A stretch of DNA of 7,433 nucleotides from Streptococcaceae bacterium (GTDB lineage: Bacteria; Bacillota; Bacilli; Lactobacillales; Streptococcaceae). Each line of letters opens with the position of its first letter. The first letter of the stretch is position 1. A program made the translations under genes and the position numbers. Positions 1 through 6,219 of this stretch are shown here, one piece after another. The stretch lies in assembly GCA_902836505.1 (NCBI GenBank), contig CADFQU010000041.1, positions 1-7,433 on the forward strand, given 5' to 3'. A model generated the notes under the pieces. That model saw nothing but the letters and a program-made list of their open reading frames with translations. It was not told the origin of the DNA and searched no databases.

Positions 1-30
1 ATCCCAGACTTCATTCAATCACAAGGGCTA
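1..30. other. Left-edge intergenic end
   Basis: Thirty bases after the DUF2207 stop. The minus strand ends in AGTCTGGGAT, which resembles the ascending arm of the G-rich hairpins found elsewhere in the window. The other arm would be outside, so no terminator can be called. Confidence 0.2.
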
Positions 31-1956
31 TTAGAAGGCTCCAAATCCTCCACCACCACCGCCATCAGAAAATCCACCGCCGTCAAAGCCACCACTGCCA
101 TCTGAGGAGTTAATAGAGAAGATTGAAACACTATAGGAATCATCTGCATAGCTCATTAAGGTAGAGCCATCTAAATAGGTATTTGGAGAAGAAGTTAGCC
201 AAAGAACAGTGTCCCAGTCTTCATATGGCACGGAAATCTGATGATTTTGGAGTACCTGGCTCACTTTTTTAGCTTGACCATACATGGTTGCGTAGACTAA
301 GATACGATTCCATAGGACGACACTTTCAAGTTCTGCTTGATTAAAATTTGGAATACTTTCGATCATATTTCGAAAGGCCATCCATTGGAATTGTGAATCC
401 AAGTTCTCCAAAGATTGTAGATGATCTTCGCGACGTTTCACAACAATATAAAATGGAATCAATAACAAAACCAGACATAAAATGATCCAAAAATAGTATG
501 AAGAGAGGTGTGAACCAAATCCAAAAGATAAGAAACACATGCTCACAAATAAGATCAGTAAGAGCCAAAAGTGTAAGGCACAGCCTGTTTTTGAAAAAGC
601 TGCCTCCGTCTCAGATAAGTCTCTAAAATAAGAGGGCAAACCTAATTTCGCAATTTCCTTTTCTACACCTTTTGACAATTGCTGGGCATCCTTTTGTAAA
701 AGCGATCGAACGTCACTTCCGACCTTTCGAATACGGTCTCTTTGGCTGTCTGATGTTGCAGCTCGAAAATCTTTTTTTAGGGCCACTTGATTAATTTTAT
801 ACTTTGAGAATACCTCGCTGATCCTGATTTCAGTTTCTTGATTAAAAAGCATGTCAATAAACTGTAATTCAAAATCAGCCAAGCCTTCATGGTGAAGATA
901 AGTCAAGTTCCCTCCACTATCATCTCTCGTCAAACGAAGATTTCCTCGATCAATGAGATCCAAAATACTTGCTTGGATGAGATGATTAAATTTTAGTTGA
1001 CCTTTCTCTCTAGACATGACCATCTGTTCAAAATCAAGTTGATACAAGGCCTTGGCTAGGACAAAGGGTGACAAATTCTGTGGTGGTTCGTATAATCGTA
1101 CACCTTTTGAAATCCGACGAGTTCTGGTACTGATCATATAGCAAATCCAGGGAATGAAAGCTAGAACAAATAAAAGAATCGATACAATTGGAACGACTCT
1201 GAGAAACAGTGTCTTGTAGATGACTGTTTTTTGTTGAATGGATTTTTCTTTTTTTAGAAATTTATCTTTTCCCTTTTCTTTTTTAATCTCATTAGATTGG
1301 CCTCGACGCAGGGCTTCCGTCATGGGCCAGTACGCGTGGAGTTCTAATTTTCCATTCTTGGGGAAGTTCCATAACTGAATGTGATAGCCAGTCGCAGTCC
1401 GTTCAATCTGGGCTGGTGTATTAAAATAACCGGTATGAGCATATAACTCTCCCTGCTTGGCATCCAAACCATCCACATAAAAATCTAATTTCGCGACGTC
1501 CTCATCCCCATCTGAAATAGGGAACCAATTGAGCTCGGCGATATCGGAATACAGTTCTAGAATATGATCAATCTTCCATACAACCTTGATGGTAACTTTG
1601 CCACCAACGATTCTTGAATTGTAGATTTTTAATAAACGTCCATTTCCGAGATCCGATTCTTCTACACGGATCTCTCGTTTTTCCCCATCCACATAAGCTT
1701 CCACTTGAGGATTTTCATGGATTTTAAATCCTTTGGGAAGGGGATCTACACTCCCTAAAGTTACATACTGCCCATTGTAGCCTGTTGAAAAAATGTAGGT
1801 AATCTCTTGCGTAAATGTCGCCTGGCTATCTTCCTGCAAGTGGAGGTGTCCCACATAGGATTCTATCGAATAGCGAACTTCATCATCTGCCTGAGCCGGA
1901 CTAACCGTAAAAAATAAGCCACACAAGATGACAATGACTAGTAAAAACCTCTTCAT
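31..1956 (-). CDS. DUF2207 domain membrane protein with glycine-rich C-terminus
   Basis: A 641-residue membrane protein of unknown function. Residues 1-23 form a signal peptide (MKRF start, hydrophobic core, cleavage likely after AQA). Residues 24 to about 220 are a beta-rich extracellular DUF2207 domain. A charged Lys/Glu-rich linker (224-240) precedes a membrane segment at about 251-275. The middle region (about 280-455) is mostly helical and charged and predicted cytoplasmic. Two more membrane segments at about 461-481 and 487-507 form a hairpin. A region of about 120 residues and a Gly-rich tail (620-641, GGFDGGGFSDGG then six glycines) end the protein. This order and tail are typical of the family. 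The start is supported by AGGAG 7 nt before the ATG. It directly follows a hairpin and I see no clear promoter, so it may depend on read-through. The stop TAA is followed by TAG. Confidence 0.85.
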   Translation of the reverse strand: MKRFLLVIVILCGLFFTVSPAQADDEVRYSIESYVGHLHLQEDSQATFTQEITYIFSTGYNGQYVTLGSVDPLPKGFKIHENPQVEAYVDGEKREIRVEESDLGNGRLLKIYNSRIVGGKVTIKVVWKIDHILELYSDIAELNWFPISDGDEDVAKLDFYVDGLDAKQGELYAHTGYFNTPAQIERTATGYHIQLWNFPKNGKLELHAYWPMTEALRRGQSNEIKKEKGKDKFLKKEKSIQQKTVIYKTLFLRVVPIVSILLFVLAFIPWICYMISTRTRRISKGVRLYEPPQNLSPFVLAKALYQLDFEQMVMSREKGQLKFNHLIQASILDLIDRGNLRLTRDDSGGNLTYLHHEGLADFELQFIDMLFNQETEIRISEVFSKYKINQVALKKDFRAATSDSQRDRIRKVGSDVRSLLQKDAQQLSKGVEKEIAKLGLPSYFRDLSETEAAFSKTGCALHFWLLLILFVSMCFLSFGFGSHLSSYYFWIILCLVLLLIPFYIVVKRREDHLQSLENLDSQFQWMAFRNMIESIPNFNQAELESVVLWNRILVYATMYGQAKKVSQVLQNHQISVPYEDWDTVLWLTSSPNTYLDGSTLMSYADDSYSVSIFSINSSDGSGGFDGGGFSDGGGGGGFGAF

Positions 1957-1973
1957 TTCAAACTCCTATTAAC

Positions 1974-2016
1974 TAAAAGAAGGCTGAGACTGATGGTCCC
2001 ACCCTCCTTTTTCTTT
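1974..2016 (-). terminator. Bidirectional-looking hairpin between copy 3 and the DUF2207 gene
   Basis: AAGAAGG-C-TGAGAC (1977-1990) pairs with GTCCCA-C-CCTCCTT (1996-2009) around the loop TGATG. This gives 13 pairs, two of them G-U or G-T type on either reading, and one C-C (or G-G) mismatch. On the minus strand the hairpin is followed by only four Ts (1975-1978), reading CTTCTTTTAG. On the plus strand the tail CCTTTTTCTTTTT is much stronger. It could end the murF-to-membrane-gene transcript, or block plus-strand transcription entering from the left. The DUF2207 ribosome binding site follows within 12 nt. Confidence 0.6.
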
Positions 2017-2697
2017 TTATCGAATAACTCTTTCTCTTGCAGGCTTACGACTGAAAAATACATTAAAGAGAAGCAAGGCTGCTGCTAAGATGCTAGAGAC
2101 CACGACGTAATTCACCAAGAGGCTGTCCCCTTTGATAATCGGTGGCCGGGCCATGAGTCCATAATTCCCTCCAGTGACTTGGTTGACGCCAACTAGAAAT
2201 AGATCCAAAACGAAAGTATAGAGAACAATCTCTCGATTTTTTAAGAGGCTCGAATCATAGCATCTCAAGAGATAAATCAAAGAATTAACCAAAAGACAGT
2301 AATGCCCGAGGAGGAAAGAAAAGCTCGTAATATGAGGGAAGGTGTAGGGATCAAAGACTGGATAGCCCAAGGCAAAGATCGCTCCACTCACTCCCATCAA
2401 GGCAAAGAACTGCTTGCTCTTCCATCGATCTGGCAACAGCAAGACAGCAAACATAGCCAACCGACAATGGTACAAGGGTAAACTATTGGACCAGGGAAGC
2501 TGAAAAGCAAAATACCAGATATAGAGACAGATCAATTGAAATATTTGTAGGTTTCGAAAGATCTTCCGAAATTGTTCATTTTGGTAGTAACGTAATGAAG
2601 CCCATACTGCCATTACGATTAAAAGAACCATGACCCCATACCAAAGGAGCGGTATAACAGGTGGTACAGTGGATTCAGTTGTAAAAAAATGATGCAT
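2017..2697 (-). CDS. TIGR02206 / TMEM164-like integral membrane protein, copy 3 (divergent)
   Basis: A 226-residue polytopic membrane protein, clearly homologous to copies 1 and 2 but more divergent. It has LPLYHCRLAM (His77-Cys78), FPHITS (His122), GHYCLLVNSLIYL (His132) and GGNYGLMARPPIIKGDSLL. The last block lacks the first Arg of the RRPP motif and the IGDHG run of the other two copies. The Cys-to-His spacing (54 residues) equals that of copy 1. The C-terminus is basic (SRKPARERVIR), predicted cytoplasmic. AAGGAG lies 5 nt from the ATG, right after the stop of copy 2, indicating tight co-expression. The stop is followed at once by a hairpin, so this is probably the last gene of the murF transcript. 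Function is unknown; lipid acyl transfer is a suggestion from the distant eukaryotic relative only. Confidence 0.85.
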   Translation of the reverse strand: MHHFFTTESTVPPVIPLLWYGVMVLLIVMAVWASLRYYQNEQFRKIFRNLQIFQLICLYIWYFAFQLPWSNSLPLYHCRLAMFAVLLLPDRWKSKQFFALMGVSGAIFALGYPVFDPYTFPHITSFSFLLGHYCLLVNSLIYLLRCYDSSLLKNREIVLYTFVLDLFLVGVNQVTGGNYGLMARPPIIKGDSLLVNYVVVSSILAAALLLFNVFFSRKPARERVIR

Positions 2698-2709
2698 AAG
2701 GTCTCCTTA

Positions 2710-3399
2710 TTAAACGGATTCAGATGTTCTTTTTCTTTTCTTACTGGACTTAATAAGATGATTGATCAGGATGAGGGTCCCTGTCATCAGGATCGTCACG
2801 ATCAAGTAATTGAGCACGAGCCCGTGATCGCCAATTACAGGAGGACGACGCATAAAGCCGTAATTTCCACCCGTTACGAGATTAGCAAGCTGAATAATAG
2901 CGTTGACACCAAAGGTCATCTGACAGATTTTCCAAGCATCTCCTTCTTCTACTTGGTAGAATTGGACCAGATAGATCAAGCAATTGGCCAAGAGGGCCCA
3001 GTGGCCAAAAACATTGTTGATCGAGGATACGTGAGGAAAAGGATAGGGATAAAAGACGGGATGAACCAAGGCCATGATGGACCCAAAGACACCAACAAGA
3101 GCAAAATATTGCTTGAAGCTTCCCTTAGGAGCCAAAAGAATCATCCACATAGCCATACGACTATGATAGAAGGGCAAGCTCTCTGAAAAAGGCAAATGTG
3201 TTGCAATATACCAAGAGTTGATGATCAGCAACTGAATCAATTGCCCCCAATACCAAAAGTTTTGATAACCTTTGGAAGAAGCAAATCGAATAGACAGATA
3301 GCCTACCACCATCAATGAGACCGGCAACAAAAAGTACCAAGCTCCCAATTGAGGAGGGGCCGTTGGTCGACTAGTGAAAAACAAATCCAAAAGTGGCAT
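2710..3399 (-). CDS. TIGR02206 / TMEM164-like integral membrane protein, copy 2, with Cys-to-Ser change
   Basis: A 229-residue polytopic membrane protein closely related to copy 1, probably from a tandem duplication. The conserved motif reads LPFYHSRMAM: His79 is kept but Cys is replaced by Ser80. The codon is AGT (3160-3162), one base from the Cys codon TGT. His123 (PHVS), His133 (GHWALL) and GGNYGFMRRPPVIGDHG are kept. Cys140 in LLANCLIYL stands where both other copies have Ser. The frame is intact with no sign of decay, so if the Cys is catalytic this copy may be a non-catalytic partner, use Ser instead, or have another substrate. The C-terminal end is strongly basic (KSSKKRKR). The start is supported by AGGA shortly before the ATG, although this is a modest ribosome binding site. 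It lies 28 bp after copy 1 and ends 12 bp before copy 3. Confidence 0.85.
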   Translation of the reverse strand: MPLLDLFFTSRPTAPPQLGAWYFLLPVSLMVVGYLSIRFASSKGYQNFWYWGQLIQLLIINSWYIATHLPFSESLPFYHSRMAMWMILLAPKGSFKQYFALVGVFGSIMALVHPVFYPYPFPHVSSINNVFGHWALLANCLIYLVQFYQVEEGDAWKICQMTFGVNAIIQLANLVTGGNYGFMRRPPVIGDHGLVLNYLIVTILMTGTLILINHLIKSSKKRKRTSESV

Positions 3400-3427
3400 G
3401 ATTTCCTAACCTCAGCTCATCAATTTT

Positions 3428-4129
3428 CTATTCTGAACGTGAAACGACCGTCTCTTCAACCATCTTGTATTTGTACTTATACCGTTGGTTGACCAAGTAA
3501 ATTCCAGCTACCATCACCAAGCTAACCAAAAGATAGTTCAAGAGAGCTCCATGGTCCCCAATGATTGGTGGACGCCGTAAAAAGCCATAATCCCCTTTCG
3601 TCAATAGGTTAACCAAGAAAATCAAGGCATTCATGCCAAAGGTGATCTTGACAATTCTCAAGCTGTCTTGTTTTTCAGATTGATAATGATCCTGTAGGTA
3701 AATCAAACTATTGGCAAGCAAGGCCCAGTGGCTAAAAATTAGATTCAGAACGGTGATATGAGGGAAAGGGAAGGGATCAAAGGCTGGGTAAACCAAGGCC
3801 GCAATCGATCCTAGAACTCCCAAGAGAGCAAAATATTGCTTGATATAGGTCCCTCTAGGTGCAAAGAGAATCACCAGCATGGCCAAGCGGCAATGATAGA
3901 AAGGCAAATTATCCGTCAACGGCATGTGGGCAAGAATATACCAAGCATTAATGGTCAAGACTTGGATCAACTGTGCCCAATACCAAAAGCGTTGGTAGCT
4001 TTTGGACTGTGCATATCTAATGGAAAAGTAGCCAACCACCAACAAAGAAGCTGGCAGAATGAAATACCAGAGCCCAAATTCAGGTGGAGCTGATTTTTGG
4101 TTTGTAAACAATAAATCCCAAAGTGTCAT
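3428..4129 (-). CDS. TIGR02206 / TMEM164-like integral membrane protein, copy 1
   Basis: A 233-residue protein counted from the ATG; an in-frame GTG two codons earlier is less likely. It has about seven hydrophobic segments and no signal peptide, as expected for this family of compact polytopic membrane proteins (YwaF-like in Bacillus, from memory). Conserved features shared with the two downstream genes are LPFYHCRLAM with His79-Cys80, PHIT (His124), SHWALLANSLIYL (His134), and GDYGFLRRPPIIGDHG near the C-terminus. In human TMEM164, reported as a phospholipid acyltransferase, a conserved Cys and His are thought to be catalytic. Cys80 and His134 are in comparable positions, which is inference only. 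The C-terminal tail is basic then acidic and predicted cytoplasmic. It is closely similar to copy 2: about 35 of 50 residues are identical around the first two helices. It begins 30 bp after the Nudix stop, probably in the same operon. Confidence 0.85.
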   Translation of the reverse strand: MTLWDLLFTNQKSAPPEFGLWYFILPASLLVVGYFSIRYAQSKSYQRFWYWAQLIQVLTINAWYILAHMPLTDNLPFYHCRLAMLVILFAPRGTYIKQYFALLGVLGSIAALVYPAFDPFPFPHITVLNLIFSHWALLANSLIYLQDHYQSEKQDSLRIVKITFGMNALIFLVNLLTKGDYGFLRRPPIIGDHGALLNYLLVSLVMVAGIYLVNQRYKYKYKMVEETVVSRSE

Positions 4130-4137
4130 TTTCACAT

Positions 4138-4143
4138 TCCTTT
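4138..4143 (-). promoter_or_regulatory. Ribosome binding site that selects the ATG start of the first TIGR02206 gene
   Basis: AAAGGA on the minus strand is 8 nt from the ATG at 4127-4129 but only 2 nt from the in-frame GTG at 4133-4135. The ATG is therefore the better start. It also gives an N-terminus (MTLWDLLFTN) that lines up with the neighbouring paralogue (MPLLDLFFTS). Confidence 0.65.
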
Positions 4144-4145
4144 AA

Positions 4146-4174
4146 TTTATAGATCATTTTTAATCACAATACAA
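4146..4174 (-). promoter_or_regulatory. Weak candidate promoter before the membrane-protein triplet
   Basis: On the minus strand TATAAA (4146-4151) matches five of six -10 consensus bases. TTGTAT (4169-4174) lies 17 bp upstream, inside the end of the Nudix gene, and matches only three of six -35 bases. No TG extension is present. The implied leader would be only about 10-15 nt, barely enough for the ribosome binding site. AT-rich gaps often give such matches by chance. If real, it would let the membrane genes be transcribed apart from murF. Confidence 0.25.
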
Positions 4175-4771
4175 ATCTCGTTTTCCATCATAGACCTCCC
4201 AAAGGAAGTTCAATTGTTCTTCTGTATTGCGCTTGGTAGAAAGAGCAGGTATTTTTTCTCTCTCAAAAAAGGCAAGGTCGGAAATTTCCTGGTTCTTTTC
4301 AAAATTTCCATCTAATAATTCACATTCAAATACCAATTTCACATATTGGCGACTTTGCAATTGGTAGCGATTGGTATCAAATACTGCCAACAATCTGATT
4401 ACACGCGCAGAATAGCCCGTTTCTTCTTGGATTTCCTTTAAAATGTTTTCCGTCGGAGAATAGCCAACCTCACCAAAGCCACCCGGCAAGGCCCAGGTCT
4501 CTTCTCCCTGACCTTTCACCAGACAAAGTTTTCCATCTTTGACAATCCATGCCCTAACATCAATCAAGGGAGTATCGTAATGGTCTGTCGGTCTAAACAA
4601 ATCCGATAATTCTTGTGGATTCAAATCAGTCGCTTCTCTGACAAGATCCTGTAAAATGGCACGAATATCCTGATAGCGCTCTTGATCAAATGGATCTTTT
4701 GAGAACGCTAAGCCTGTATTGGTGATTGAAATCAAGCGCTGAATGTTCTTTAGTACATTATTACTCGCCAT
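4160..4771 (-). CDS. Nudix hydrolase with helical N-terminal domain (CDP-choline/ADP-ribose pyrophosphatase type)
   Basis: A 203-residue cytoplasmic protein expected to cleave a nucleoside diphosphate linked to another group. Residues 1 to about 60 are a predicted helical region resembling the Nudix_hydro_N domain. The Nudix fold follows from about 66, with TPLIDVRAWIV as first strand. The Nudix box spans 97-120: GGFGEVGYSPTEN, then KEIQEETGY (112-120), keeping metal-binding Glu113, Glu116 and Glu117. Tyr104 replaces the usual Glu of the consensus and Lys112 the usual Arg; I recall this VGxSPxEN...KE form as normal for the group that includes Bacillus cereus CDP-Chase. The substrate cannot be read from sequence: CDP-choline and ADP-ribose are the main candidates. 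The start codon overlaps the murF end by 11 bp, with GAGGAG 7 nt upstream, so translation is probably coupled. The same neighbour follows murF in pneumococcus, from memory. Confidence 0.9.
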   Translation of the reverse strand: MASNNVLKNIQRLISITNTGLAFSKDPFDQERYQDIRAILQDLVREATDLNPQELSDLFRPTDHYDTPLIDVRAWIVKDGKLCLVKGQGEETWALPGGFGEVGYSPTENILKEIQEETGYSARVIRLLAVFDTNRYQLQSRQYVKLVFECELLDGNFEKNQEISDLAFFEREKIPALSTKRNTEEQLNFLWEVYDGKRDLYCD

Positions 4772-6131
4772 TCTCCAACTCCTCTACCAATTTGGCTAGA
4801 TTCATGGAATTGCTTCCCTTGATGAGGATTTGGTCCTGCTCTTTTAAGCTTTCCTTGACTTGTTTGACCAGGTCCTCAAATTGATCTTCCTCAGCGGTCT
4901 TTTTGAAATAATAGACATGTCCGAGTGGGAACATCTGGCTCGCTAATTGAGCCAAGCCCGCAATGTCTTGACCGTAGAAAATAACCGTATCCAAGACATC
5001 CGGTGAAAGACTGAGAATCATTTGGTTGTGGAGATCAATGGATTGCCCCCCTAGTTCTTTCATATCTGCAAGAACTGCCAACTTCCGGCCATTTGGATTG
5101 GCAGGAATGGTCGAGAAGGTTTCTAAAATCAGGCGCATAGCCGTCGGATTGGCATTGTAGACATCGGATAAGATATCCGCTCCATTACTTGCCTTCTTCC
5201 ATTCTGTGCGGTTCTTCGTAAGCTCTAGGCCTTTAAAACTTGCACGGATGGCCTCTTCGCTGACTCCTTCTTGCAGGGCAACATAAGCTGCAATCATGGC
5301 ATTGGTCGCATTGTATTTCCCAGTTACAGGAAGATCAATGGCTTCATTTAAGAAATTCGTGCGGAAGGTTAAGCTATCCTTTCGCTCTACCAACTCGGTA
5401 AGGAAAATCTCCTCATCTGGACCAAAGCGGACGACTTTTTGCTTTTCAGGGAGGTAACCATTGATGATAGGATCCGCCGGAACTACCAGAAGAGCCCCAT
5501 CAGGCATGCCGTCCGCAATTTGCAATTTCCCTTTAGCGATTTCTTTGCGATCTTTGAAAAACTCCAGGTGGGCTTCCCCAATCAAGGTGACAATTGCAAC
5601 CTTTGGATGCGCCAGTTCTGACAAGAGATGGATATCTCCCAGATGGTCCTGTCCCATTTCAAGGACAAGCTTCTCTGTGCCTTCTGTCATATGGAGAACC
5701 GTGTAAGGGAGGCCAATTTCATTATTGTAGTTCCCTTGTGTTTTATAGGTTTTATAAGTAGTAGACAGCAGTTGAGCCAACATATCTTTGGTTGTTGTCT
5801 TACCGTTTGAACCGGTGACTGCCAAGACATCTACTTGACTCTTCTCCAAAACATATTGGGCTAATTTTTGAAAGGCTGCTAGAACATCATCTACCAATAA
5901 ATAAGGGTGGCCTTCTACTTCTTTTTCAGACAAGGTCGCTACAGCCCCATTTTCAAAGGCGGTTTCAATAAAATCATGCCCATCACGCGCTCCCTTGAGA
6001 GGGACAAAGAGATCCCCCGGGCCAATGAGACGACTATCAAATTCTGGTTTCTGTAAAACAAAATCCTCAAATTGACTGATATCATTTCGGGCACCAAGGA
6101 CACGTGCTACTTCGTGCAAGGTTACATTCAT
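4761..6131 (-). CDS. murF: UDP-N-acetylmuramoyl-tripeptide--D-alanyl-D-alanine ligase
   Basis: The last cytoplasmic step of peptidoglycan precursor synthesis: ATP-dependent addition of D-Ala-D-Ala to UDP-MurNAc-tripeptide. At 456 residues it is full length. The N-terminal UDP-substrate domain includes FDSRLIGPGDLFVPLKG (about 31-47). The central ATPase domain has the P-loop TGSNGKTTTK (106-115), GNYNNEIGLP (133-142), EMG (158-160), GEAHLE (185-190) and a lysine in the IAKGK segment (198-202) where Mur ligases carry a carbamylated Lys. The C-terminal domain has NRTEW (307-311), the MurF signature DVYNANPTAM (323-332), ADMKELGG (355-362) and KGSNSM (438-443). The start is supported by AGAGGAG 6 nt before the ATG. 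It follows ddl, which makes its substrate, and its last codons overlap the Nudix gene, suggesting coupled translation. Confidence 0.97.
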   Translation of the reverse strand: MNVTLHEVARVLGARNDISQFEDFVLQKPEFDSRLIGPGDLFVPLKGARDGHDFIETAFENGAVATLSEKEVEGHPYLLVDDVLAAFQKLAQYVLEKSQVDVLAVTGSNGKTTTKDMLAQLLSTTYKTYKTQGNYNNEIGLPYTVLHMTEGTEKLVLEMGQDHLGDIHLLSELAHPKVAIVTLIGEAHLEFFKDRKEIAKGKLQIADGMPDGALLVVPADPIINGYLPEKQKVVRFGPDEEIFLTELVERKDSLTFRTNFLNEAIDLPVTGKYNATNAMIAAYVALQEGVSEEAIRASFKGLELTKNRTEWKKASNGADILSDVYNANPTAMRLILETFSTIPANPNGRKLAVLADMKELGGQSIDLHNQMILSLSPDVLDTVIFYGQDIAGLAQLASQMFPLGHVYYFKKTAEEDQFEDLVKQVKESLKEQDQILIKGSNSMNLAKLVEELENGE

Positions 6132-6144
6132 GGTATTCTCCTCT

Positions 6145-6201
6145 AAAAAGTGGGAGCAGGAAGAAAAGTGACTCCTCTATGAGTTGACTTCATCTCCCAC
6201 T
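6145..6201 (-). terminator. Terminator or attenuator hairpin between ddl and murF
   Basis: On the minus strand AGTGGGAG (6194-6201) pairs perfectly with CTCCCACT (6149-6156). A second GAAG/CTTC stem sits inside, enclosing a 24-nt loop. Five Ts (6145-6149) follow immediately, the layout of a rho-independent terminator. The T-tract runs straight into the murF ribosome binding site AGAGGAG (6138-6144), leaving no room for a promoter after it. I see no good promoter in the 88-bp gap either. It may be a leaky terminator that lowers murF expression relative to ddl, or an attenuator. Confidence 0.65.
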
Positions 6202-6219
6202 CCCGCTAGGAACAGTTTC

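Noticed and set aside
341..568. Minus-strand open frame of 75 codons inside the DUF2207 gene
   Set aside because: It is in another frame of a longer real gene. Its hydrophobic stretch reflects the membrane segments of the overlapping gene.
2689..3186. Plus-strand open frame of 165 codons
   Set aside because: It is antisense to copy 2, has a composition unlike a real protein, and a similar open frame lies antisense to copy 1 (3836-4093). Both are by-products of the homologous genes.
4133..4135. GTG as start of the first TIGR02206 gene
   Set aside because: It is only 2 nt from the ribosome binding site, whereas the ATG two codons later has 8-nt spacing and matches the paralogue's start.
5439..5810. 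Overlapping plus-strand open frames inside murF
   Set aside because: They are short, antisense to well-conserved MurF coding sequence, and show no recognisable domain.
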